From: a virus
Direction: 5' to 3' (one strand)
IMG/VR virus record: IMGVR_UViG_3300032223_001557
Location: 1 to 41,943 of that record
Length of the DNA stretch: 41,943 bases
Shown in pieces: positions 15,446 to 22,721 of the stretch. The notes beneath the pieces were generated by a model. That model was not told the DNA's origin. It was given only the letters and a program-made list of their open reading frames with translations, and did not search any database. Position 1 is the first letter of the stretch. Every line of letters begins with the position of its first letter. A program made the position numbers and the translations under genes.

Positions 15446-16519
15446 ATGAACAACACCAACAACATAGCAGTAACTATCACAGGATCGGGAAAGATTACCG
15501 CCTGTATCGACGGAGCAATCCACACGATTGACTCCACTCACCCCAACTATTCCAAGGCATTACAATGTGTCAAGGAAGAGGATTGGACAGGATTCTTGGA
15601 TGCAGTTGATCTCACTCGCAAGGTGCGTGATTTCATTCTGAATGAAAACATTCAGATTGTAGGTGGTGCTATCTCCTTCAAGGGGGAGATTGTCCACAAC
15701 ACTCTCACCAAGAGGATCATTAGCTTCATGCAACAGGATCTTCCCTTCAAGCCTCTCCTCCGCTTCTTGGAGAATCTCATGGAGAATCCCTCCAAGAGAG
15801 CAGTCGATGAGTTGTATGACTTCCTAGATGTGGGCGAGTTGCCTATCACCGAGGATGGTCACTTCCTCGCCTTCAAGAATGTGAAGAGTGATTACAAGGA
15901 CATCCATAGTGGGACATTCAACAATTCAGTTGGATCTGTTTGTGAGATGCGTAGGAATCAGGTTGATGAGGACAAGGATCGCACTTGCTCTTATGGCTTG
16001 CACTTCTGCTCCATCGCATATCTCCCTCACTTCAGGGATTCAAGTGATGGCAAGACAATGATCCTCAAGATCAATCCCAAGGATGTAGTTGCTATCCCTG
16101 CTGACTACAACAATACCAAGGGACGCACTTGCCGATACGAGGTCATTGGTGAATACACCGATGATTGGCGTTCCAAGTTGGATCGTGGTGAGAATGGATG
16201 GGACAACGATCTCTACTCTTCCGATGGTGGGGAGTATGAGAACGATGATGAGGAAGTCTGTGAGTCTTGCGGGACTACCCTAGACAACTACGATGATGAT
16301 GAAACACTATGTAATTCATGTGCAAAGCCTGATGACAATGGATGTGATGAGAACCATTGTTTCTGTGACAAGCAGGATGAGCATGGAGACATTGCCTATG
16401 ACTTGGACAAGCCCAAGCCTACACCATATCACAATGTGCGTGATGAGAAGGGACGCTTCACTCCCAAGCAGAAGTCAATCCTTAATGCCTTGAAGGACTA
16501 CTTCACGGGCAACGAGTAA
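15446..16519 (+). CDS. rIIB: rIIB-like protein with zinc-ribbon tail
   Basis: 357 aa. The conserved core is LPITEDGHFLAFKNVKSDYKD, HSGTFNNSVGS, GLHFCSIAYLPHF and DVVAIPADYNNTKGRTCRYEV, all typical of phage rIIB proteins. After it comes an acidic stretch with paired Cys motifs, CESCGTT and LCNSC (about residues 272-293), like a zinc ribbon, then RDEKGRFTPKQKS near the end. T4 RIIB is about 312 aa, so the tail is extra. Own promoter; the second half of the rII pair. Confidence 0.88.
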   Translation: MNNTNNIAVTITGSGKITACIDGAIHTIDSTHPNYSKALQCVKEEDWTGFLDAVDLTRKVRDFILNENIQIVGGAISFKGEIVHNTLTKRIISFMQQDLPFKPLLRFLENLMENPSKRAVDELYDFLDVGELPITEDGHFLAFKNVKSDYKDIHSGTFNNSVGSVCEMRRNQVDEDKDRTCSYGLHFCSIAYLPHFRDSSDGKTMILKINPKDVVAIPADYNNTKGRTCRYEVIGEYTDDWRSKLDRGENGWDNDLYSSDGGEYENDDEEVCESCGTTLDNYDDDETLCNSCAKPDDNGCDENHCFCDKQDEHGDIAYDLDKPKPTPYHNVRDEKGRFTPKQKSILNALKDYFTGNE

Positions 16520-16527
16520 GAATCAAC

Positions 16528-16618
16528 ATGGGGTTAATGTAATTGGAAGCATCGCACGACTTATAATCGTGGTTCCCTAGATGAGGGACGAGCGTGGGTT
16601 CGATTCCCACACCCCATA
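16528..16618 (+). tRNA. Class II tRNA with anticodon UAU
   Basis: 91 nt. Acceptor ATGGGGT/ACCCCAT, D arm ATG/CAT with a GG-containing loop, anticodon stem CACGA/TCGTG with loop CTTATAA (anticodon TAT, reading AUA), long variable arm with TCCC/GGGA stem, T arm GTGGG/CCCAC, discriminator A, no encoded CCA. A long variable arm is normal for Leu, Ser and Tyr, not Ile, so the charging identity is uncertain. Confidence 0.88.
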
Positions 16619-16627
16619 GTTCTCAAT

Positions 16628-16765
16628 ATGAACACCAAGCATCAACAACAACTACAACTACTAGAAGACCTAATGGAACCAGACGATGTATCACACTATT
16701 CATGGTTACTAATTATTTCTATGTCATTGTTATACTTCGCACTCAAGAGGCAAGCAAACGTTTAA
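16628..16765 (+). CDS. Small membrane protein between tRNAs, 45 aa
   Basis: MNTKHQQQLQLLEDLMEPDD, then a hydrophobic segment (WLLIISMSLLYFAL) and a basic end (KRQANV). A single transmembrane helix is likely. No promoter or ribosome site of its own is clear. Confidence 0.55.
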   Translation: MNTKHQQQLQLLEDLMEPDDVSHYSWLLIISMSLLYFALKRQANV

Positions 16766-16775
16766 AATGAATTCT

Positions 16776-16847
16776 GCATCCATCGTTCAACGGATAGGAC
16801 AAGGCTCTTCTAAAGCCTATATGTTGGTTCGATTCCAACTGGATGCA
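16776..16847 (+). tRNA. tRNA-Arg(UCU)
   Basis: 72 nt: acceptor GCATCCA/TGGATGC, D arm GTTC/GGAC, anticodon stem AGGCT/AGCCT with loop CTTCTAA (anticodon TCT, codon AGA), T arm GTTGG/CCAAC, discriminator A. CCA is not encoded. Confidence 0.95.
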
Positions 16848-16851
16848 TTCT

Positions 16852-16923
16852 GGGATCGTAGCTCAATGGTAGAGCAGTTCGCTTTTAACGAATTGGTTAT
16901 GAGTTCGAGTCTCATCGATCCCA
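16852..16923 (+). tRNA. tRNA-Lys(UUU)
   Basis: 72 nt: acceptor GGGATCG/CGATCCC, D arm GCTC/GAGC, anticodon stem GTTCG/CGAAT with loop CTTTTAA (anticodon TTT), T arm ATGAG/CTCAT, discriminator A. It starts 4 nt after tRNA-Arg. CCA is not encoded. Confidence 0.95.
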
Positions 16924-16973
16924 CTTAATTTGTGGTGAGAAGAGAAGGGGTGGTAGCCTTCTCGTTCATGGCG

Positions 16974-17009
16974 ACCCCATCATCCGAAAGGGTGGTGGGG
17001 TTTGCGTTT
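16974..17009 (+). terminator. Terminator after tRNA cluster
   Basis: ACCCCATCATCC (16974-16985), GAAA tetraloop, GGGTGGTGGGGT (16990-17001): a 12-bp stem with two G-U pairs, followed by a T-rich end (TTTGCGTTT). A smaller GAGAAG/CTTCTC hairpin lies upstream (16937-16963). Confidence 0.72.
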
Positions 17010-17034
17010 GTAATGCATGAGAGATAACAATATA

Positions 17035-17045
17035 TTGTATTACAC
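17035..17045 (+). repeat. TTGTATTACAC repeat, single copy
   Basis: Exact 11-mer in plus orientation between the tRNA terminator and the promoter of the methyltransferase-like gene. Confidence 0.75.
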
Positions 17046-17067
17046 ATGACATACTGAAAATAATTGA

Positions 17068-17095
17068 TTGACATGGACGAAGATTTTGATGGAAT
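17068..17095 (+). promoter_or_regulatory. Probable promoter, leaderless geometry
   Basis: TTGACA (17068-17073), 16 nt, TGGAAT (17090-17095), 6 nt, ATG at 17102. The -10 is weak but the spacing matches the other sites. Confidence 0.5.
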
Positions 17096-17101
17096 AGGAC
17101 T

Positions 17102-17716
17102 ATGAAGATTCTACTAGCTTGCGAAGAGTCCCAAGCTCTCACGATTCGATTTCGTGAGAAGGGACATGAAGCATACTCATGTGACATCCAACCTTCATCT
17201 GGTTGGCATCCAGAATGGCATATGCAATGTGATGTAATACCTATGCTCAAGCATAATTGGGATATGGTTATTGCATTTCCTCCTTGCACAGACTTGGCAG
17301 TAAGTGGGGCGGCATGGTTTAAGAAGAAGCAAGCCGATGGAAGTCAACAGAGGTCTATTGATTTCTTCTTGGAGTTCACCAAGCTCGACCATGTTCCAAG
17401 GGTTGCTATAGAAAATCCAGTTGGGATAATGTCAAGACTCTATCGCAAGCCAGATCAGATCATTCAACCTTATCAGTTCGGTGACGATGCAAGCAAAAAG
17501 ACTTGCTTGTGGCTGAAAGGATTACCTTTACTCAAGCCTACCAAGTTCATTGAAGGTAAAGAGCATATCAACAAGGATGGCAAGAAGGTTGTGCGTTGGG
17601 CTAACCAATGTATCAACTATGGTCATGAGAAATCTCCTCCGTCTGCAACGAGAGGAAAGTTCAGAAGCAAAACATTCGATGGTATTGCAGATGCCATTGT
17701 AGATCAATGGGGATAA
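17102..17716 (+). CDS. C5 cytosine DNA methyltransferase-like protein
   Basis: 204 aa. MKILLACEESQALTIRFREKGHEAYSCDIQP is the cofactor-side start. FPPCTDLAVSGAAWF contains the PPC of C5-methyltransferase motif IV, and VAIENPVGIMS corresponds to the ENV region. KPDQIIQPYQFGDDASKKTCLWLKGLP is a conserved phage block. It is shorter than bacterial C5 enzymes and is widespread in phages. It probably modifies phage DNA, but activity and target site are not known. Confidence 0.78.
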   Translation: MKILLACEESQALTIRFREKGHEAYSCDIQPSSGWHPEWHMQCDVIPMLKHNWDMVIAFPPCTDLAVSGAAWFKKKQADGSQQRSIDFFLEFTKLDHVPRVAIENPVGIMSRLYRKPDQIIQPYQFGDDASKKTCLWLKGLPLLKPTKFIEGKEHINKDGKKVVRWANQCINYGHEKSPPSATRGKFRSKTFDGIADAIVDQWG

Positions 17717-17721
17717 TACAA

Positions 17722-17949
17722 ATGAAACAAACCTATTACACAATAGAAGTGTATAATCGTAGGAAGTGGTCTGATAGATATTCATGCACATATTCCACAA
17801 AGGAAGATGCAGAAGACAGGGCAAGGGAATTGTATCGTGAATACGAACAAAATGATTTTTACAAAGGCGATCAGGATGTTCCTCACATTAGCAATTACTA
17901 TCGCATCAAGGAAAACATAGAAGAAACCCACATACACGAAATACAATGA
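17722..17949 (+). CDS. Hypothetical protein, 75 aa
   Basis: MKQTYYTIEVYNRRKWSDRY with a helix EDAEDRARELYREYEQ. A small alpha/beta protein of unknown role. The ATG after an ATACAA leader was taken as start, 5 nt after the previous stop. Its stop overlaps the next ATG. Confidence 0.65.
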   Translation: MKQTYYTIEVYNRRKWSDRYSCTYSTKEDAEDRARELYREYEQNDFYKGDQDVPHISNYYRIKENIEETHIHEIQ

Positions 17950-18146
17950 ATGATGGAGATTACGAGTTCAAAGAACTTCCAGTAGGAACTATCTTTGCTG
18001 AAAATTATAGATATACCACATTAAAATATATCAAACTATCACCCAAAAGATATACCCATGCAGATTATCCTGAACGAGGTATTACAGATAAATACAAAGA
18101 CACATCCGCATTCATAAGAAACAATAGATTCGTTATAATAAAATAA
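17946..18146 (+). CDS. Hypothetical protein, 66 aa
   Basis: MNDGDYEFKELPVGTIFAENYRYTTLKYIKL through NRFVIIK. Beta-rich, no recognised domain. ATGA coupling to the previous gene supports it. Confidence 0.65.
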   Translation: MNDGDYEFKELPVGTIFAENYRYTTLKYIKLSPKRYTHADYPERGITDKYKDTSAFIRNNRFVIIK

Positions 18147-18151
18147 TTACA

Positions 18152-18349
18152 ATGATTATCAAAGCAAACACTTGTGTTGTATTACACTTGAACAAGCCAG
18201 CAGTAAAGATCAACAACACATTCTTTTTTGTTGACCAACCAGTAGACACTATGGGAACATTCATAGCTCACAGACACGACCAGTTCGCCTATCTCACAGA
18301 CTCGTGGGAAGAACGATCTGATCGCAACCACTACCTCGGAATCAAATGA
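18152..18349 (+). CDS. Hypothetical protein, 65 aa
   Basis: MIIKANTCVVLHLNKPAVKI, mostly beta, ends DRNHYLGIK overlapping the next ATG. Codons 9-12 contain an exact TTGTATTACAC repeat (18177-18187), the only copy lying inside a likely gene. Confidence 0.6.
   Translation: MIIKANTCVVLHLNKPAVKINNTFFFVDQPVDTMGTFIAHRHDQFAYLTDSWEERSDRNHYLGIK
18177..18187 (+). repeat. TTGTATTACAC repeat within a gene start
   Basis: Exact plus-orientation copy within the first codons of the gene at 18152. It may mean that the true start lies downstream, or that the site tolerates coding. Confidence 0.7.
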
Positions 18350-18549
18350 AATCAGCCAAACGAATAATCCAATCCAGACGATACACCACAAGGATCAATA
18401 TGATTCTTGCATCAGGATTCATTTTATCTTTCCTATGTTGTATTGTGGATTACCAAATCAAACTCAAGACTCATCCACATCTTCCTTTACTTGGATTGTT
18501 TTTTAAGGTAACACCTACTACATGGGATCAAGCCACACCATTCAAATGA
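18346..18549 (+). CDS. Small membrane protein, 67 aa
   Basis: MKSAKRIIQSRRYTTRIN basic start, then a transmembrane segment (MILASGFILSFLCCIV) and a soluble tail. Positive-inside rule: N-terminus cytoplasmic. Overlaps its neighbours on both sides by ATGA. Confidence 0.62.
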   Translation: MKSAKRIIQSRRYTTRINMILASGFILSFLCCIVDYQIKLKTHPHLPLLGLFFKVTPTTWDQATPFK

Positions 18550-18776
18550 ACACCGCACCTATCAAGTATTACCTGATTCATGTTTATGGTGACAAGGATC
18601 ACAAGCAACACATTCAATCTATTCACAATGGATTGAAGAATCGCAAGTCAGCAGTAAAGACTATGCGAGATCAGATGCACAAAGACCTTGTATCAGGGAA
18701 GTATTACTTCTATGTTGTAATTGAACAGACAAACAAAATCATAGACTTTGCACCCAATCATGAAACCACAGATTAA
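18546..18776 (+). CDS. Hypothetical protein, 76 aa
   Basis: MNTAPIKYYLIHVYGDKDHK, helix NGLKNRKSAVKTMRDQM, then strand YYFYVVIEQTNKIIDF. An alpha/beta fold is likely. Starts by ATGA overlap; a longer in-frame start at 18522 is less likely. Confidence 0.65.
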   Translation: MNTAPIKYYLIHVYGDKDHKQHIQSIHNGLKNRKSAVKTMRDQMHKDLVSGKYYFYVVIEQTNKIIDFAPNHETTD

Positions 18777-18876
18777 AATTGAAGCTGAATTTGAGATTCA
18801 CAAGATTGATTACTGCATCAATGCTTCAGAGTATTATGACAACACCCAACCAATGCCACAACCAAAAGTAAGATGA
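18760..18876 (+). CDS. Small protein, 38 aa
   Basis: MKPQIKIEAEFEIHKIDYCI through PQPKVR. It overlaps the end of the previous gene and its TGA overlaps the next ATG. That chain of overlaps is the main support. Function unknown. Confidence 0.5.
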   Translation: MKPQIKIEAEFEIHKIDYCINASEYYDNTQPMPQPKVR

Positions 18877-19217
18877 AACTACACAACAAAGAAACTGCCC
18901 ACAATTCCATTGGAACTGATTGGGAATCATTAAATACCAAATGGGTTATTATCTGTGATGAGAATGACTTTGATGGCAACCCCAAAATGCTTGAGCGTTT
19001 CGGACGCATTGAAGTATCACAGAGGAGTTACCCAAATGATAGTGTCAATAAAGAAGCTAAAGAAGGATACACTTGGTTCAAGGGAAGCAGAACAATTCAT
19101 TTTGAACCTGAAACCAAGGACAAGATCAAGATGAGAGTTATCGAAATTGTAAATGAATTTCTTATCCATAACGATATTGAAATGAAACCAAACTACAAGC
19201 CAGTAAAAACAAACTAA
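18873..19217 (+). CDS. Hypothetical protein, 114 aa
   Basis: MKLHNKETAHNSIGTDWESL, WVIICDENDFDGNP and a C-terminal helix (DKIKMRVIEIVNEFLIHNDI). Charged and soluble. No family recognised. Confidence 0.68.
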   Translation: MKLHNKETAHNSIGTDWESLNTKWVIICDENDFDGNPKMLERFGRIEVSQRSYPNDSVNKEAKEGYTWFKGSRTIHFEPETKDKIKMRVIEIVNEFLIHNDIEMKPNYKPVKTN

Positions 19218-19226
19218 AACAAAACC

Positions 19227-19847
19227 ATGCCTAATCATTGCACCAACCTCCTCTCTTGCACCAGTGGCAAGCCTATTGGAGCATTAATCAAACCATATCT
19301 TTCTGAAGGAATGGAAGGGAGTTATAAGACAACCTTCTTGGATTTCAATAAGATTATTCCAATGCCAGAAGGAATCCTCAAGACTTGTAATTCATCTTCC
19401 ATAGAAGAGATTACAAAGCAGAGAACTCCAGAGGAAATTGAAGCACGACAGAAGGAAGAGGAAATTCTCCATGAACAAAACCTCAAGGATTATGGACACA
19501 AGAATTGGTATGATTGGAGTGTCGCTGTTTGGGATACCAAGTGGAACTCCTACAACAATGTAACACTTGAGGATAACTTCAATGAAGTTGAGGATCTATC
19601 TGATCTTTGCTTCCAGACTGCATGGAGTCCTCCAATCAATGTCATTCGTGAACTTGCCAAGCTGATTGGTGAACCATTACGAATGAGTTATTATGATGAA
19701 GGTTGGATGTTCGGTGGTGTATATCATGTATTACCTGATGGTTCTGAAACCGACGAATGCTACGATGATCCAGAGAAATGTCCAGAAGAACTTAGAGAAG
19801 AATTAGATGTTGACTATTTCCTCGGACTCATGGAGGATGAAGAATAA
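19227..19847 (+). CDS. YubB/DUF1281 ferredoxin-like protein
   Basis: 206 aa. MPNHCTNLLSCTSG start, FNKIIPMPEGI, then NWYDWSVAVWDTKWNSYNN, CFQTAWSPPINVIRELAKL and a late YYDEGWMFGGVY. This order of PMP, WYDW-WGTKW and TAWSPP motifs matches the YubB-like family found on conjugative plasmids and phages. Biochemical role unknown. Confidence 0.82.
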   Translation: MPNHCTNLLSCTSGKPIGALIKPYLSEGMEGSYKTTFLDFNKIIPMPEGILKTCNSSSIEEITKQRTPEEIEARQKEEEILHEQNLKDYGHKNWYDWSVAVWDTKWNSYNNVTLEDNFNEVEDLSDLCFQTAWSPPINVIRELAKLIGEPLRMSYYDEGWMFGGVYHVLPDGSETDECYDDPEKCPEELREELDVDYFLGLMEDEE

Positions 19848-19854
19848 ACCTGAT

Positions 19855-20073
19855 ATGACAATACTAGACAATGTAACTACAACCAGAGAGCTTCTGGATT
19901 GGTGTGACAGCAACCAAAAAAAGATGGTCAAGATGCTTGACACAATCTTTGATAAATTGGATACTTCAGATCCATTGATTCAATCTCTCTTGGTGGATGC
20001 AAGTGTCATCCTCAAGGACATTAAAGAACTGGAAGAAGAAGTAGACGAAACCCTAACCAACCACTACAAATGA
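19855..20073 (+). CDS. Helical hypothetical protein, 72 aa
   Basis: MTILDNVTTTRELLDWCDSN, then amphipathic helices (KMVKMLDTIFDKL, ILKDIKELEEEVDETL). Its TGA overlaps the next ATG. Function unknown. Confidence 0.62.
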   Translation: MTILDNVTTTRELLDWCDSNQKKMVKMLDTIFDKLDTSDPLIQSLLVDASVILKDIKELEEEVDETLTNHYK

Positions 20074-20234
20074 AAGACCCAATCACATTCCTACTCCGCT
20101 TGTTCGGATACGAATACAATCCAAAGAACTCCCTTCTGTTCATGCACATGGCAGATGTAACACATGAATCATTCTTCCAGAAGATCATGCGTCACAAGGG
20201 AAATCTTAATTCCTATTCGGTAAAGAAATACTAA
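20070..20234 (+). CDS. Hypothetical protein, 54 aa
   Basis: MKDPITFLLRLFGYEYNPKN and SFFQKIMRHKGNLNSYSVKKY. Basic, helical, ATGA-coupled to the previous gene. Unrecognised. Confidence 0.55.
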   Translation: MKDPITFLLRLFGYEYNPKNSLLFMHMADVTHESFFQKIMRHKGNLNSYSVKKY

Positions 20235-20261
20235 AATCACGACAAATTCACAAAACTCCCT

Positions 20262-20290
20262 TTGACATTTAAGCCAAAGACTGATATTAT
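20262..20290 (+). promoter_or_regulatory. Promoter, leaderless geometry
   Basis: TTGACA (20262-20267), 17 nt, TATTAT (20285-20290), 6 nt, ATG at 20297. A clear isolated promoter that probably also transcribes the tRNA at 20494. Confidence 0.8.
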
Positions 20291-20296
20291 TTAATC

Positions 20297-20485
20297 ATGC
20301 ATAAGCACATCCCAACCCTCACCTTTATCTATTACAAGACTGAAGATGTCTATGCCTATCGGTATGACGACATCAACGGCAATACTCAAGAGCAGGGAAT
20401 CTTTCCCAATCTTGATAAAGCGGCAGGAGATGCTGTTCGGCATCTCAAAACCTTCACCCTGATTGAAGGGGTAGAAGAAGCATAA
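20297..20485 (+). CDS. Hypothetical protein, 62 aa
   Basis: MHKHIPTLTFIYYKTEDVYA through HLKTFTLIEGVEEA. Small alpha/beta protein. The start is fixed by the promoter 6 nt upstream. No family recognised. Confidence 0.68.
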   Translation: MHKHIPTLTFIYYKTEDVYAYRYDDINGNTQEQGIFPNLDKAAGDAVRHLKTFTLIEGVEEA

Positions 20486-20493
20486 CACTCAAC

Positions 20494-20566
20494 GCCCTTG
20501 TAGCTCAATGGTCAGAGCAGTCGGCTCATAACTGATTGGTTGGGGGTTCAAATCCCTCCGGGGGCA
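20494..20566 (+). tRNA. tRNA with CAU anticodon (Met or Ile2)
   Basis: 73 nt: acceptor GCCCTTG/CGGGGGC with G-U pairs, D arm GCTC/GAGC, anticodon stem GTCGG/CTGAT with loop CTCATAA (anticodon CAT), T arm GGGGG/CCCTC, discriminator A. The first acceptor pair is G-C, so it is not an initiator. It could be elongator Met, or an Ile tRNA whose C34 is modified to read AUA. Confidence 0.92.
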
Positions 20567-20571
20567 TTATA

Positions 20572-20582
20572 TTGTATTACAC
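20572..20582 (+). repeat. TTGTATTACAC repeat, single copy
   Basis: Exact plus-orientation copy between the tRNA end and the ATG at 20583, which it directly abuts. Confidence 0.75.
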
Positions 20583-20804
20583 ATGAAAGCACTAGATCTG
20601 ATAAAGAAATCAAAGTCAATCATTGGTTTCAACACATCCATTGGCGAACCATTGCATATTGATTATGTCAACAAGGAAGCACAAAAGGATGATATTGTAA
20701 TATGCGGGAATAACTGCACAATTTTCCTTGACGATCTCAAAGATTCCATCATCATAGGAAAAACCATGTTCATAGACAATAGATATGCAATTCATATTAA
20801 ATAA
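20583..20804 (+). CDS. Hypothetical protein, 73 aa
   Basis: MKALDLIKKSKSIIGFNTSI through FIDNRYAIHIK. Alpha/beta, with repeated Ile-rich strands (DDIVICGNNCTIFLDDL). Its ATG directly follows a TTGTATTACAC site. Role unknown. Confidence 0.65.
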   Translation: MKALDLIKKSKSIIGFNTSIGEPLHIDYVNKEAQKDDIVICGNNCTIFLDDLKDSIIIGKTMFIDNRYAIHIK

Positions 20805-20805
20805 A

Positions 20806-21015
20806 ATGGAAATCAAACAAGATATGTTCTGGAGGATGTACAATGCCCTCAAGGATTCAGAATACATTCTTTGGGATTGTAATGGATCAGTCAATCCAGA
20901 GAACGAAGAACTCAACAATGATATTGCAGAGTTATCTGAACTCATTGGGAATCTACTCAATGATCTTCAACCAGTAATCAAAGATATCAAAGAAGAACAA
21001 TGCAAATCTTTGTAA
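20806..21015 (+). CDS. Hypothetical protein, 69 aa
   Basis: MEIKQDMFWRMYNALKDSEY with an acidic helix (NDIAELSELIGNLLNDLQ). The start was placed just after the previous stop; an upstream in-frame ATG at 20785 overlaps that gene. Confidence 0.62.
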   Translation: MEIKQDMFWRMYNALKDSEYILWDCNGSVNPENEELNNDIAELSELIGNLLNDLQPVIKDIKEEQCKSL

Positions 21016-21092
21016 CACTTTTGCTATTCTTATGGCTTGCAATTATTTTGCTTGTCAATTGGGCAAACGGTGACGATGATCATGACCTATGA
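21000..21092 (+). CDS. Tiny membrane peptide, 30 aa
   Basis: MQIFVTLLLFLWLAIILLVN then WANGDDDHDL. One transmembrane helix with an acidic tail. It overlaps both neighbours (21015 stop and the 21089 ATG), which supports translation. Confidence 0.5.
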   Translation: MQIFVTLLLFLWLAIILLVNWANGDDDHDL

Positions 21093-21406
21093 ACATGGCA
21101 CATGGTTGTGGGTTCCCCACACACTGTAACTACTGGACAGGAACCTACTTTGAATATATTCCAAATGGATTTCAATTCCAGTTGGTTCCAAATACTACAA
21201 CCTTCACAAAGGTCAACAAGACTGATTACTTCATAGATGGAAAGATCACACGGTTCCCCAAACCAAAAAGGAGAATGATTTATTTTCCTATTGACTTGTC
21301 CATCTATGCCAACTACATTGAAAACTACAAAGGCAAAGAACCATTCAAGAACTCTCCCCCAACGGAAGAGATAATACAACTGGCATACAAAATACAACAA
21401 CAATGA
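21089..21406 (+). CDS. Hypothetical protein, 105 aa
   Basis: MNMAHGCGFPTHCNYWTGTY, aromatic-rich middle (FEYIPNGFQFQLVPN), FPKPKRRMIYFPIDLS and a helical end. No known domain. ATGA overlaps at both ends. Confidence 0.65.
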   Translation: MNMAHGCGFPTHCNYWTGTYFEYIPNGFQFQLVPNTTTFTKVNKTDYFIDGKITRFPKPKRRMIYFPIDLSIYANYIENYKGKEPFKNSPPTEEIIQLAYKIQQQ

Positions 21407-21561
21407 AATTCATAATCCAATCCAGATGGGAAGGAGACACCAAATGGAATTATAGGGGTGAAGCAAAAAATACTGTTGACCTTTACAATCTTGTCTCTAC
21501 TATCGTGAGGCAGGACAAGAAACTCAGAACCAAAAACAAATACAAACTACTACCACAATGA
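21403..21561 (+). CDS. Hypothetical basic protein, 52 aa
   Basis: MKFIIQSRWEGDTKWNYRGE, then a helix and a Lys/Arg-rich end (RQDKKLRTKNKYKLLPQ). ATGA-coupled upstream and to the DNA glycosylase downstream. Its last codons form the A/C-rich leader of the next gene. Confidence 0.55.
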   Translation: MKFIIQSRWEGDTKWNYRGEAKNTVDLYNLVSTIVRQDKKLRTKNKYKLLPQ

Positions 21562-22136
21562 TCACTCCAGAGGAAATCACAAACTACAACCGTACCGAAG
21601 CTGAACTTGAGGAATTCCTCATGTTCGCAATCCTTGTTGCTGGCAAGGGAGCAGAGCAACAGGCAAAGAAACTGGATGCTTTTCTAAAGCATTGCGATTG
21701 GTATAATAATGGCGAACCATTTGAACATATCAAAAGTTTAATTAGACATGATATGTTAGATACCCAAATGAAAAAATTTAAGCTAGGGCAATACAAAAGA
21801 ATTGGTAATGCTTTCAAGGGTATCCTTCAATTCAAAAGAATGTTAAGAATAGTTACAATAAATGAATTGGAAAGTGTCAAGGGCATCGGTAGTAAGACTG
21901 CTAGGTTCTTTATCCTTCATTCCAGACCCAACCAGAAGGTTGCAGTACTTGATACACATATTCTCAAGTGGATGAAATCCCTTGGACACAATGTTCCTAA
22001 GTCTACACCTGCTAAGAAACAGTACGGGATCATTGAGAAACTGTTCCTGTGTATGGCAGAGGCAAGGAGTATGTCCGTCGCAGATCTGGATCTTCATATA
22101 TGGAAGTCCTATGCAAATAAACCAGCTGCGATTTAA
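21558..22136 (+). CDS. HhH-GPD DNA glycosylase/AP lyase
   Basis: 192 aa. Helix-hairpin-helix LESVKGIGSKTARFF (about residues 104-118), with a Lys in the position used by bifunctional glycosylases, followed by VAVLDTHILKWM with the catalytic Asp. The arrangement resembles the endonuclease III / Ogg group. No C-terminal iron-sulfur Cys cluster is seen, which points to an Ogg-like type. It would remove damaged or modified bases, perhaps protecting phage DNA or acting on host DNA. Confidence 0.82.
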   Translation: MITPEEITNYNRTEAELEEFLMFAILVAGKGAEQQAKKLDAFLKHCDWYNNGEPFEHIKSLIRHDMLDTQMKKFKLGQYKRIGNAFKGILQFKRMLRIVTINELESVKGIGSKTARFFILHSRPNQKVAVLDTHILKWMKSLGHNVPKSTPAKKQYGIIEKLFLCMAEARSMSVADLDLHIWKSYANKPAAI

Positions 22137-22139
22137 TAG

Positions 22140-22167
22140 AACACCGTGTCAAAATCAAACATAGTGT
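22140..22167 (+). promoter_or_regulatory. 18-nt phased 10-mer pair, copy C
   Basis: AACACCGTGT (22140-22149), CAAAATCA, AACATAGTGT (22158-22167), preceded by TTTAATAG and followed by CGCATTAC and a CATAAC that could serve as a weak -10 (22180-22185). It lies before the gene at 22208. Confidence 0.65.
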
Positions 22168-22207
22168 CGCATTACAACGCATAACACACCCACACGCATA
22201 TATACAC

Positions 22208-22417
22208 ATGAGCTTTCAAATAGATGAATCATACTATGCTTTTGCAATTGGATACTATCACGGTAGAACCGATGGCTATGAGAGATGTCCATATCCCAGA
22301 GGATACGATGTTGCAAGATCATTCTACAATGATGGTTTCAGAGCAGGAGCAACTGCCTACTGCGACGAAGAGATTGACAACAAAGAAGTCGTAAGCTACA
22401 CTTCTATAGACGAATGA
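22208..22417 (+). CDS. Hypothetical protein, 69 aa
   Basis: MSFQIDESYYAFAIGYYHGR, rich in Tyr and Gly (FYNDGFRAGATAYCDEE). The YxxGFxxG-like spacing is common in small phage proteins of unknown function. Overlaps the next ATG. Confidence 0.65.
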   Translation: MSFQIDESYYAFAIGYYHGRTDGYERCPYPRGYDVARSFYNDGFRAGATAYCDEEIDNKEVVSYTSIDE

Positions 22418-22662
22418 AATATAAGATGTGGGAATTTGGCAAGGAAGATCTAGAAAGACTTGCATCTCGTATCATGAACCAGACTCTCAGTGCACTAGTT
22501 GCCCAGAAGTTTATGTATCAGGAGGATGCCAAGGAATTCATGGAATGCAATACTCCAATTGCAATTACTCCTGATTCTATAGACGATGAATCACGAGACA
22601 AGATCTTTGCCAAAGAAAATCTAAATGCAAAATGTTTATTCAAGGTAGTCAGGATAAAGTAA
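22414..22662 (+). CDS. Hypothetical protein, 82 aa
   Basis: MKYKMWEFGKEDLERLASRI, helical N-terminal half, beta C-terminal half ending CLFKVVRIK. ATGA-coupled to the previous gene. Unrecognised. Confidence 0.65.
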   Translation: MKYKMWEFGKEDLERLASRIMNQTLSALVAQKFMYQEDAKEFMECNTPIAITPDSIDDESRDKIFAKENLNAKCLFKVVRIK

Positions 22663-22721
22663 TACATATTACAAATGTCATGTAATGTATTATATATGTA
22701 AGGTAAGGTATTGGTAATGTA

